Shown here in pieces: positions 1 through 5,007 of a DNA stretch of 5,148 nucleotides. The position numbers and the translations under genes were made by a program. The stretch is from Dysgonamonadaceae bacterium (lineage in GTDB: Bacteria; Bacteroidota; Bacteroidia; Bacteroidales; Azobacteroidaceae): the NCBI GenBank assembly GCA_031282925.1, contig JAITCT010000022.1, positions 1 to 5,148 on the forward strand, in the 5' to 3' direction. The notes under the pieces were generated by a model. It was not told where the DNA came from. It was given only the letters and a program-made list of their open reading frames with translations, and ran no database searches. Every line of letters starts with the position of its first letter. The stretch's first letter is position 1.

Positions 1-2
1 TT

Positions 3-32
3 CTGCTTAATCGGGATAACTTGAAAAATTAA
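3..32 (+). CDS. 3' tail of an upstream gene (frame uncertain)
   Basis: A strong terminator starts at 31, so a plus-strand gene almost certainly ends here. In the frame starting at base 3 the last residues read LLNRDNLKN followed by TAA at 30-32, which sits directly on the terminator stem. The frame starting at base 1 gives FCLIGIT and TGA at 22-24 and cannot be excluded. Too little is present to identify the product. Confidence 0.3.
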   Translation: MLNRDNLKN

Positions 33-75
33 AGAGGTTGTTGACAGTTGATGTTTCGACAACCTCTTTTCTTTT
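31..75 (+). terminator. Rho-independent terminator of the upstream gene
   Basis: Bases 31-44 pair with 56-69 to form a 14-bp stem with one U-G wobble (position 42 with 58) and an 11-nt loop (45-55). A T-rich tail (TTTCTTTT, 68-75) follows. The stem core is AAAGAGGTTGT. The A-run on the left arm also gives a partial T-run on the other strand, but no minus-strand gene enters from the right, so it should act on plus-strand transcription. Confidence 0.88.
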
Positions 76-220
76 AAACAATTCAAGTGTAAAAATCAAA
101 TAATTCATTTAGTGGAATGGGGTTTGTGTTCATTATTCGATTTGGGGATTTCACAATTTGTCGGAGAACAAAAACATGGAATTATTCAAACAGGCAAGTT
201 TGATTTTTCTTTTTAATTTA

Positions 221-250
221 CCGGTAATAACCGGTAAAATCCGGTTTGCT
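221..250. repeat. Three imperfect 10-nt tandem units
   Basis: The stretch divides into CCGGTAATAA, CCGGTAAAAT and CCGGTTTGCT, each beginning CCGGT exactly 10 nt apart. A 10-nt period puts the motif on the same face of the helix, as for protein-binding sites, but the array is short and no neighbouring gene start uses it. No function is assigned. Confidence 0.5.
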
Positions 251-314
251 TTTTGCAGATTTCACAGAATACAGGATTTGACGCGCAGGTAACCGCTTTC
301 CTTTCCGGTTAAAA

Positions 315-361
315 TGAAATGTGGCAAAAATGCAATGCTGCGATTTTTGCCGCATTTTAAC
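315..361. repeat. Long hairpin, likely a dispersed palindromic repeat
   Basis: Bases 315-331 pair with 343-359 over 17 positions. All are Watson-Crick except two G-U wobbles (322/352 and 316/358). The apical 11 nt (332-342) can form a further 3-bp stem (332-334 with 339-341). The right arm, TTTTGCCGCATTTTAAC at 345-361, recurs exactly on the minus strand at 3039-3023. The left flank CCGGTTAAAATG (305-316) recurs directly at 3020-3031. Two occurrences this far apart point to a dispersed palindromic element rather than chance. The right arm is followed by AACTCCGG, not a T-tract, so it is not a typical terminator. Confidence 0.6.
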
Positions 362-412
362 TCCGGCCGGTGCGAGGCTGTGCTTTGTGCCGGCTATTTC
401 GACGATGATCAA

Positions 413-495
413 GCGCACACACGGGTGCGTCCCGATGATACATGACGCGCTGGGTATAACCCTCATTTTTATCTTATTTTCCCCAACAAAACAAC
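413..495 (+). repeat. Dispersed repeat element, copy A (shorter)
   Basis: This 83-nt stretch aligns with 653-742. By hand alignment 76 of 83 paired bases are identical, with a 1-nt and a 6-nt gap. It begins with a short hairpin (CGCAC 414-418 / GTGCG 425-429, plus a G-T pair at 413/430). It continues through the conserved ATGATACATGACGCGC (435-450), a second small hairpin (GGGT 452-455 / ACCC 459-462), and ends CAACAAAACAAC. It encodes nothing convincing. Confidence 0.8.
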
Positions 496-607
496 CTCAG
501 TAGCAAGAGCGTGTTAATAATTAAATTCCCTGACTTTATTACCTTATTATATTGTACACGGTATGGTTTTATGCACCGACAAACGACTGTTTTTGTAAAC
601 ACAATTG

Positions 608-638
608 AAAATGATCATTTTGACAGGTTGAACCTGTC
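608..638. repeat. Two abutting palindromes
   Basis: AAAATGATCATTTT (608-621) is a perfect 14-bp palindrome. It is followed without a gap by GACAGGTT-G-AACCTGTC (622-638), an 8-bp inverted repeat around one base. Both sit just 5' of repeat copy B. They could be operator-like protein sites or the outer part of the same repeat element. Copy A keeps ATGATCA (405-411) but lacks the second palindrome, which suggests they belong to the full-length element. Confidence 0.6.
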
Positions 639-649
639 GGGAGGGCGTA

Positions 650-742
650 GTGGCGCACATACGGGTGCGCCACCAATGATACATGACGCGCCCGGTTTGG
701 GTATAAACCTCATTTTTACCTTATTTTTTCCAACAAAACAAC
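650..742 (+). repeat. Dispersed repeat element, copy B (longer)
   Basis: The 653-742 part matches copy A at 413-495. It opens with a perfect 9-bp hairpin (GTGGCGCAC 650-658, loop ATACGG, GTGCGCCAC 665-673), longer than the 5-6 bp version in copy A. After the conserved ATGATACATGACGCGC (676-691) a second hairpin forms from GGTTT (694-698) and AAACC (705-709). The equivalent place in copy A pairs GGGT with ACCC instead, so the fold is kept while the pairing changes. The glycosyltransferase promoter begins about 50 nt downstream. Confidence 0.8.
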
Positions 743-793
743 ATTCGGCGGAGCCAATGACTGGGCGCGACAAATTGAAATACACCCTGTCCG

Positions 794-825
794 TTTGGTT
801 GATGAGATAAAAAACCTTACATTTG
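794..825 (+). promoter_or_regulatory. Bacteroidota-type promoter for the glycosyltransferase gene
   Basis: TTTG at 794-797 and TACATTTG at 818-825 exactly fit the Bacteroidota primary sigma factor pattern TTTG and TAnnTTTG, with a 20-nt spacer. Transcription would be expected to start roughly 5-8 nt after the -7 box, leaving a leader of under 20 nt before the GTG start at 849. No Shine-Dalgarno motif is visible in that leader, as is normal in this phylum. Confidence 0.75.
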
Positions 826-848
826 TCTCGGAAAAGTCTTAAAATCAA

Positions 849-1940
849 GTGGCGAAATTTTTGTTTATAGTTCAAGGCGAGGGAAGAGGGCACATTACGC
901 AAGCCATGACCCTGAATGATATTCTGTCGGAAAACGGACATGAAGTTGTCGCTGTTTTGGTCGGAAAGAGTAACCGTCGGGAACTTCCGGCGTTTTTCAC
1001 TCAAAAATTCGGCGCCAAAATATTTCTTTTCGACAGTCCCAATTTTCTGCCTGCTTCCGAAAACAAAAAGACCAATATTTGGGCAAGCATTGTTTATAAC
1101 CTGTTCAAAGTCGGGGCTTACGTTGAAAGTATTGTTTTTATCCGTATGCAAATAAGAAAATTCGACGCCGACGCTGTCGTTAATTTTTACGATTTGATGG
1201 CAGGGTTGACTTACCTGCTTTTCCCCCCGAAAATACCCTTCTTTTGCATTGCACATCAATATATTTTCCTGCATCCCGAATACCGGTTCCCGGATACGAA
1301 CAAAATCGAATTGCAGATGCTGAAGTTTTTCACGCGGCTCACTTGTGTCGGGGCATTGAAACTGTTGGCCTTATCAACGAAAAAGATGCCGGATATTCCC
1401 GAACGCCGTATTTTTGTGGTACCCCCGTTGTTGCGGAAAGACATTCTGGAAACGCAGGTCAGCAACGGATATTATTTACACGGGTATATGTTAAACGATA
1501 CTTATGCCGAAGGCATTATCCGGTTTCAGGAGGAGCATCCCGATGTTTTCCTGCATTTTTTCTGGGACAGGAAAGGCGCGGGAAAGGAAACGGTCATCAA
1601 CGACCACCTGTCTTTTCACAGTTTGAACGATAAATTGTTTATCGAATACATGGCCGGATGCAAAGCGTATGCTACAACTGCCGGATTTGAGTCGGTGTGC
1701 GAAGCAATCTATATGGGGAAACCGGTTTTGGTAGTGCCTACGCATATCGAACAGGCTTGCAACGCTTTTGAAACTTCGCAACTGGGAGCCGGTATTGTTG
1801 CCGATAATTTTAATCTGGAAATGTTACTGGAATATATTCCCAAGCATCAAAAGTTACCCGAATTTAGAGACTGGGTCGAACAGGCCGGCGAATATATTTT
1901 GAACAGGCTTACTCCTCAAACCGGAGCTGGTTCCATTTAA
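849..1940 (+). CDS. GT-B glycosyltransferase, MurG/MJ1255-like
   Basis: A 363-residue protein with the two-lobed GT-B layout. The N-terminal Rossmann lobe starts at once with MAKFLFIVQGEGRGH, where the glycine-rich GEGRGH (residues 10-15) is the loop typical of MurG-like and MJ1255/VC2487-type enzymes. The C-terminal lobe carries the nucleotide-sugar binding signature AGFESVCEAIYMGKP (278-292), then P297, EQ (301-302) and NA (305-306). There is no signal peptide, so it probably works at the cytoplasmic face of the membrane, moving a sugar from a nucleotide donor to an unknown acceptor. GTG at 849 is chosen because an in-frame TAA lies at 840-842 and the next Met is residue 20, beyond the glycine loop. 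It is probably monocistronic. The 3' end overlaps the convergent DUF3256 gene by 32 nt. The family is clear; donor and acceptor are not. Confidence 0.88.
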   Translation: MAKFLFIVQGEGRGHITQAMTLNDILSENGHEVVAVLVGKSNRRELPAFFTQKFGAKIFLFDSPNFLPASENKKTNIWASIVYNLFKVGAYVESIVFIRMQIRKFDADAVVNFYDLMAGLTYLLFPPKIPFFCIAHQYIFLHPEYRFPDTNKIELQMLKFFTRLTCVGALKLLALSTKKMPDIPERRIFVVPPLLRKDILETQVSNGYYLHGYMLNDTYAEGIIRFQEEHPDVFLHFFWDRKGAGKETVINDHLSFHSLNDKLFIEYMAGCKAYATTAGFESVCEAIYMGKPVLVVPTHIEQACNAFETSQLGAGIVADNFNLEMLLEYIPKHQKLPEFRDWVEQAGEYILNRLTPQTGAGSI

Positions 1941-2544
1941 ATACAGCGGGCGTATTCCTCAGACAGGCCGCCGCCTTTTCCCTGTCGCCCGAACTCAAAT
2001 ACTGAGGCGTGTTGTAATACTGCAACAATTCGCGGCTGTCGGGATCATACCGGAACTGCATCAGTGAAATATCCAAAGGAATCAGCACATTCCGCACTTT
2101 TTGTTCGCCGGGGTTAATTCCTTCTTTGATAAATCGCTCCTTCCCTGCGGGGTTAATAAACAAATCAGTATCAAGTTTTTTCCAGTTAACGGTATAAAAC
2201 TCCAGCCGGCTGTCGCAAAGCGGAGCACAAACGGTATGAATCAGGCAAACGACTTTCGAATCATTTACCATCGGGAGAACAATGATTTCCAAACTGCTTT
2301 CACCTTCTTGAACCAGCAAATAATCATCAGTCATGCGGGTCAGGAAACAGGAATCGTTCAGCCGGTTTTTGACGGCAACCGCCAATCCGCTTTGGTACAG
2401 CGCCATTAATTCCAAACGGTTTGTTTCCGTCCAAGTCAAAGACATGGATTCGGGCAAGGATGCAAATAATTCTTCCGCCGTTTGCGCCGGTGCGGTAAAC
2501 GGGAAACAGGAAATCAGGAGCAGGGTTGAAATAATATTTTTCAT
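1909..2544 (-). CDS. DUF3256 family secreted protein
   Basis: A 211-residue protein with a signal peptide: MKN, a hydrophobic stretch (residues 4-16), and a likely cleavage site at about APA-Q (18-21), so it is exported to the periplasm or outer membrane. The body resembles the Bacteroidales DUF3256 family. Features are ELFASLPESM (25-34), an MTDDYLLVQ segment (71-79), and a Cys-containing core VVCLIHTVCAPLCDSR with Cys100, Cys106 and Cys110, followed by EFYTVNW. No catalytic motif is apparent and the family function is unknown. The ATG at 2544 is preferred over a TTG at 2565, because the latter would put seven charged residues before the signal peptide and would start inside the -7 box. It is divergent from the ftsB-like gene and convergent, with a 32-nt overlap, with the glycosyltransferase gene. 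Confidence 0.82.
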   Translation of the reverse strand: MKNIISTLLLISCFPFTAPAQTAEELFASLPESMSLTWTETNRLELMALYQSGLAVAVKNRLNDSCFLTRMTDDYLLVQEGESSLEIIVLPMVNDSKVVCLIHTVCAPLCDSRLEFYTVNWKKLDTDLFINPAGKERFIKEGINPGEQKVRNVLIPLDISLMQFRYDPDSRELLQYYNTPQYLSSGDREKAAACLRNTPAVFKWNQLRFEE

Positions 2545-2562
2545 TTTTCGGTAAATTGACGG

Positions 2563-2596
2563 CAAAGATACATCTTTTTTCCGGGCATTTTACAAG
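2563..2596 (-). promoter_or_regulatory. Promoter of the DUF3256 gene
   Basis: Read on the minus strand, TATCTTTG (2570-2563) matches the Bacteroidota -7 box TAnnTTTG exactly. The best -33 candidate is CTTG (2596-2593), three of four matches with a 22-nt spacer, slightly long. The predicted leader is about 10-15 nt before the ATG at 2544. It lies partly in a heptamer repeat. Confidence 0.6.
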
Positions 2597-2610
2597 TTAC
2601 GAATTACAAA
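2590..2610. repeat. Three imperfect heptamer tandem units
   Basis: TTACAAG, TTACGAA and TTACAAA follow each other without gaps in the divergent DUF3256/ftsB spacer. The array overlaps the likely -33 element of the DUF3256 promoter, so a change in unit number would alter that promoter. It is short and may be simple slippage. Confidence 0.5.
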
Positions 2611-2647
2611 ACGCGACAATTAAATACGCCCAAATATGATTCCGTGC

Positions 2648-2679
2648 TGTGGGAAATTGAAAAATATTATGTATTTTTG
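2648..2679 (+). promoter_or_regulatory. Promoter of the FtsB/DivIC gene
   Basis: TATTTTTG at 2672-2679 matches the -7 box TAnnTTTG. At the proper distance (20 nt) lies TGTG (2648-2651), three of four matches to the -33 TTTG. The start codon at 2699 follows 19 nt after the -7 box, giving a short leader without a Shine-Dalgarno motif. Confidence 0.62.
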
Positions 2680-2698
2680 CGACTAAGTTTATTCTCAC

Positions 2699-3001
2699 AT
2701 GAAAAATTGGATTGAAATATTGGAAAAATACCGGCAGAAACTGAATAAATATTGGGTTGCCGTCTTCGTTTTTGCATTTCTCACTTTTTTTACGGGGGAC
2801 AGTACCATTCTGAAACGGATTTCGTATAGCCGCCAAATCAAACGGTTAGAGAACGAAATTAAATATTATACCCAAGAAAAAGAAAAAAACCTGGAAAAAC
2901 TGAATGCGATAAAAAGTAACAGGGAAAGTCTGGAAAAATACGCCCGCGAACAGTTTTTGATGACCAAACCCGATGAAGAACTTTTCATCATTTCGGAATG
3001 A
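2699..3001 (+). CDS. ftsB: FtsB/DivIC-family septum formation initiator
   Basis: A 100-residue bitopic membrane protein of the usual family length. A short charged cytoplasmic head (residues 1-17) precedes one transmembrane helix (about 18-33, YWVAVFVFAFLTFF). A charged, heptad-like coiled coil follows (about 44-76, rich in Lys, Glu and Leu), and then the C-terminal family signature YAREQFLMTKPDEELFII (81-98). Members pair with an FtsL-like partner and FtsQ/DivIB to activate septal wall synthesis at mid-cell. The ATG at 2699 is well placed behind a promoter. The gene stands alone, divergent from DUF3256, and its stop lies 22 nt from the stop of the convergent chorismatase-like gene. FtsB and DivIC cannot be separated by sequence here, so the symbol is by family. 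Confidence 0.88.
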   Translation: MKNWIEILEKYRQKLNKYWVAVFVFAFLTFFTGDSTILKRISYSRQIKRLENEIKYYTQEKEKNLEKLNAIKSNRESLEKYAREQFLMTKPDEELFIISE

Positions 3002-3022
3002 AACAGCTTTCGTTTTCCCCCG

Positions 3023-3059
3023 GTTAAAATGCGGCAAAATCCCTGTTTTCCGCCGTTTT
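3023..3059. terminator. Possible bidirectional terminator hairpin in the gene's 3' end
   Basis: Bases 3031-3034 and 3036-3039 pair with 3050-3053 and 3046-3049, giving an 8-bp stem with one bulged C (3035) and a 6-nt loop. On the minus strand the stem is followed by ATTTTAAC, containing the chorismatase stop codon. On the plus strand it is followed by CGTTTTC, downstream of the ftsB-like gene. Both tails are short, so efficiency is doubtful. The arm 3023-3039 is the inverted copy of 345-361. Confidence 0.45.
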
Positions 3060-4160
3060 CACAGCGATACATTCTATTTCCACCAGCCAGCCGGGACGGC
3101 AAACAGGCGCCCAAATAATCGCGGCGGGAATCCCGGAATAATGCGTGGAAAGGCAGGTTGAAACGCGGTGATAGTCGGCAGTGTCGCGCAGATAGACAAT
3201 GAGTTGCGCAATGTCGTTCATGCTGCAGCCGCCTTCTGCGAGCAATACACCGATGTTTTCCAGCGTACGTTCCGTTTGTTTGCCGATATTGAGCGGGAAA
3301 ACAATTTCCCCCCTGTTGTCAATGCTCGCCGTACCCGACACGAAGACATGCCTGCGGTCGCCGTAATCCACTGCCGTGGCGCGTTCAAAAGTAACGCCGT
3401 ACCGGTGCGTAGGGCTGAGGTGAGTTGCCCCTTTCAGGTAAGAGATTTGTTCGGGAACAATGCCCGCTACGGCATAAACATCCGCAAAAACAGTGGTTTC
3501 GGGATACAGGTATTTGCCCTCAATACCCGTGCTGGCAAGATAGTGCGTGTGTTCCGTCAAACCCTGCCTGCGGAAATACAGCCTGCGGGCTTCCACCATA
3601 CCGGCATAACGGGTATCCACATCCCGCACATAAATCCACGTGCGAACGGCATTATCTTTCAGCGAAAGGCGGCACCCAGCAAGTTCTTTACCGTATGTTT
3701 GGAAAATTTCTTCTGTCTGTGCAAACTCATCCACGTTCCTGCTGTGCAGTTGCATGTTGAACAGGTGTTTATACGCAGGCCGTTCGGCAATAACGGCATT
3801 TTCCCCGTTCGGACGAATGATGACATCACACGCCCAATATGCCCATACGGACACTTTCGAACCGTTGAGCGGGGGTTGCTGCACAATGGAAATCGCTACA
3901 TTTTCCCCTTTCGGTAATAAGGAAGCATGGTTGACGGCGTCGCTTACAAAATAGCGCTTCAATACGGGGACGGCATTTGCCGGTAAAGCGCTTTGCACGG
4001 CAGACAGGGCTTGCGCAATGTGCCGGTATTGCGTTTCGGCGTCAAGCGCGTTGTTACGGTTTTCTACTATGGCGTGATATTCGCCCGCGCCTTTCCCGTC
4101 AAAAACCGAGAGTCGGACTCTTATGGCTAATTCTTCGTATTCTATTGTTTTATATTCCAT
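3024..4160 (-). CDS. Chorismatase-like protein (two-domain YjgF/Rid fold)
   Basis: A 378-residue protein with no signal peptide, so cytoplasmic. The length and two-part layout fit the FkbO/Hyg5/XanB2 chorismatases, which turn chorismate into dihydroxycyclohexadiene- or hydroxybenzoate-type products and pyruvate. The N-terminal part (about 1-195) is a diverged Rid-like domain. The central ASTGIEG (209-215) resembles the active-site region of that family. The C-terminal Rid domain runs from HVFVSGTASID (271-281) through QTERTLENI (295-303) and VYLRD (322-326) to VCRPGWLVEIE (353-363). The Glu in LVEIE is the probable catalytic residue if the alignment with chorismatases holds. The RidA substrate-binding Arg is absent: the usual PAR reads PAA (345-347), arguing against imine deaminase activity. 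The last eleven residues (KTAENRDFAAF) run past the normal domain end and partly fall in a repeat. The ATG lies 3 nt after the cytochrome stop, so the two are probably translationally coupled. The product is unproven. Confidence 0.7.
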   Translation of the reverse strand: MEYKTIEYEELAIRVRLSVFDGKGAGEYHAIVENRNNALDAETQYRHIAQALSAVQSALPANAVPVLKRYFVSDAVNHASLLPKGENVAISIVQQPPLNGSKVSVWAYWACDVIIRPNGENAVIAERPAYKHLFNMQLHSRNVDEFAQTEEIFQTYGKELAGCRLSLKDNAVRTWIYVRDVDTRYAGMVEARRLYFRRQGLTEHTHYLASTGIEGKYLYPETTVFADVYAVAGIVPEQISYLKGATHLSPTHRYGVTFERATAVDYGDRRHVFVSGTASIDNRGEIVFPLNIGKQTERTLENIGVLLAEGGCSMNDIAQLIVYLRDTADYHRVSTCLSTHYSGIPAAIIWAPVCRPGWLVEIECIAVKTAENRDFAAF

Positions 4161-4163
4161 ATT

Positions 4164-4865
4164 CTATTCGTTTTCAGCCCCGCGTTCTATCCATGCTTTG
4201 AGCAAATTCAGGTCGTCCTGATTGTAGATAATGCTGCTGTGCGGGTGGCTAAGTTGCAAAGTATCGCAAGTCAGCGCATCCATAAGAAAACTGTTGGACA
4301 CGCTATACGGCTCTACACGCTTTTTAGGGCTGTTGATGGAGGGTTTGTCAACCAGACTTTCGTAACTTTTGCCTTCGCCGAGCAGCAAACCCGCGCCGCC
4401 GATTTCCGTGCCGTGGCAAGCGGTACAAGTGCTGCGCTCAAAAATTTCCTGTATCTTTTCATATTTCAATTTCAGGGAAACTTCCGCGAGCGGGATTTCG
4501 ATATTGTTTTCCGCATTGGAAATATCACGAGAAAAGAAGTCGTAAATCGTACGCCTGCCGATGGTGAGCAGGCACAGGCGCACGGTAGCGGCTTTGGGCG
4601 GAATGTTATCAAGGGAAACGCGAACCGTGTCCGTGTTTGGAAGTTTCACCACGCGAGTCCAAACCTCAGGCGAGGCGCTTCCCTCTTCAAACGCGGCGAA
4701 ATGAAGGTTATAATCTTGCGTATCGGTATTGCCCGAAAGGACGAAACGGGCTGTAACGGCGATGTTTCCGTTCCGTTCTTCGACATAATTGGGGTAGATA
4801 TCGCCGCTGTCGCACGCGGTTAAAATTATTCCGAGAAAAACCAAAACAATCCGTGTCTTTTCCAT
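4164..4865 (-). CDS. Lipoprotein with a single c-type haem (CTACH) domain
   Basis: A 233-residue lipoprotein. MEKTRIVLVFLGIILTAC is a type II signal peptide with lipobox LTAC and Cys18 as the lipid-modified residue. Residues 20-130 form a beta-rich domain of unknown type (an Ig-like or carboxypeptidase-regulatory-like fold is possible). A small cytochrome domain follows: EIFERSTCTACHG with the haem motif C147-T-A-C150-H151, then AGLLLGEGKSYESLV (158-172), and a closing helix LNLLKAWIERGA (219-230). The pattern matches the planctomycete-type cytochrome c modules. The position where such modules usually have a Met-Pro distal ligand reads SHPHS (206-210), so His207 or His209 may be the sixth ligand; Met195 is the only other candidate. 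The ATG at 4865 is chosen for the signal peptide. An open frame continues upstream to 4994, but through repeats. It likely carries electrons in the periplasm or on the outer membrane. Confidence 0.82.
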   Translation of the reverse strand: MEKTRIVLVFLGIILTACDSGDIYPNYVEERNGNIAVTARFVLSGNTDTQDYNLHFAAFEEGSASPEVWTRVVKLPNTDTVRVSLDNIPPKAATVRLCLLTIGRRTIYDFFSRDISNAENNIEIPLAEVSLKLKYEKIQEIFERSTCTACHGTEIGGAGLLLGEGKSYESLVDKPSINSPKKRVEPYSVSNSFLMDALTCDTLQLSHPHSSIIYNQDDLNLLKAWIERGAENE

Positions 4866-4905
4866 ACGTAAATAAGTAAACGAGTTGACAAGTAAACGAG
4901 TAAAC
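4866..4905 (-). repeat. Five degenerate octamers abutting the start codon
   Basis: Read on the minus strand the units are GTTTACTC, GTTTACTT, GTCAACTC, GTTTACTT and ATTTACGT, ending directly at the ATG of the cytochrome lipoprotein. The array fills the place of a leader or ribosome-binding region. No TAnnTTTG box with a matching -33 element was found in the 142-nt spacer (4866-5007), so the gene may depend on readthrough from the porin-like gene, for which no terminator is visible. Confidence 0.7.
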
Positions 4906-5007
4906 GGACACCCCGTTACTGCAAAGGAAAAACCTGAAACAATCCGGTCATTTACATGCTCTTGTTGGGCGCTTGTTAAACATGGGGGTTTCATAACCGT
5001 AAGGGTT

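Larger units (their letters stand above)
76..793. other. Long non-coding, repeat-rich intergenic region
   Basis: About 720 nt with no gene I can support. The open frames here are short, use low-complexity or repeat-derived codons, and cross hairpins and repeat boundaries; the largest minus-strand frame (615-1274) is mostly antisense to the glycosyltransferase gene. The content is a decamer triplet (221-250), a long hairpin (315-359), two copies of an 83-90 nt element (413-495, 653-742) and two abutting palindromes (608-638). It looks like a landing or expansion site for small dispersed repeats between two transcription units. No tRNA, rRNA or recognisable riboswitch was seen. Confidence 0.6.

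Noticed and set aside
176..292. 38-codon ORF starting MELFKQ, preceded by GGAGA
   Set aside because: It runs through the decamer repeat, has no recognisable domain, and Shine-Dalgarno sites are not a reliable signal in Bacteroidota.
321..503. 60-codon plus-strand ORF
   Set aside because: It is composed of the 315-359 hairpin and repeat copy A; the codons are repeat-derived.
413..742. CRISPR array
   Set aside because: There are only two copies, 83-90 nt long and imperfect, with no regular short spacers and no cas genes nearby.
511..810. 99-codon plus-strand ORF
   Set aside because: It spans the palindromes and repeat copy B, and the middle of its translation (MIHDA...) repeats that of copy A, as expected from DNA repeats rather than a gene.
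615..1274. 219-codon minus-strand ORF
   Set aside because: It is antisense to the well-supported glycosyltransferase gene and to repeat B, with no family likeness.
3168..3917. 249-codon plus-strand ORF
   Set aside because: It is the antisense shadow of the Rid/chorismatase-like gene, whose minus-strand translation has clear conserved motifs.
4239..4823. 194-codon plus-strand ORF
   Set aside because: It is antisense to the haem lipoprotein, which has a lipobox and a CTACH motif in the opposite frame.
4866..4994. 43-residue N-terminal extension of the cytochrome lipoprotein
   Set aside because: It would bury the lipoprotein signal peptide and translate the octamer array as FTRLLVNSFTYL; the start at 4865 is far more likely.
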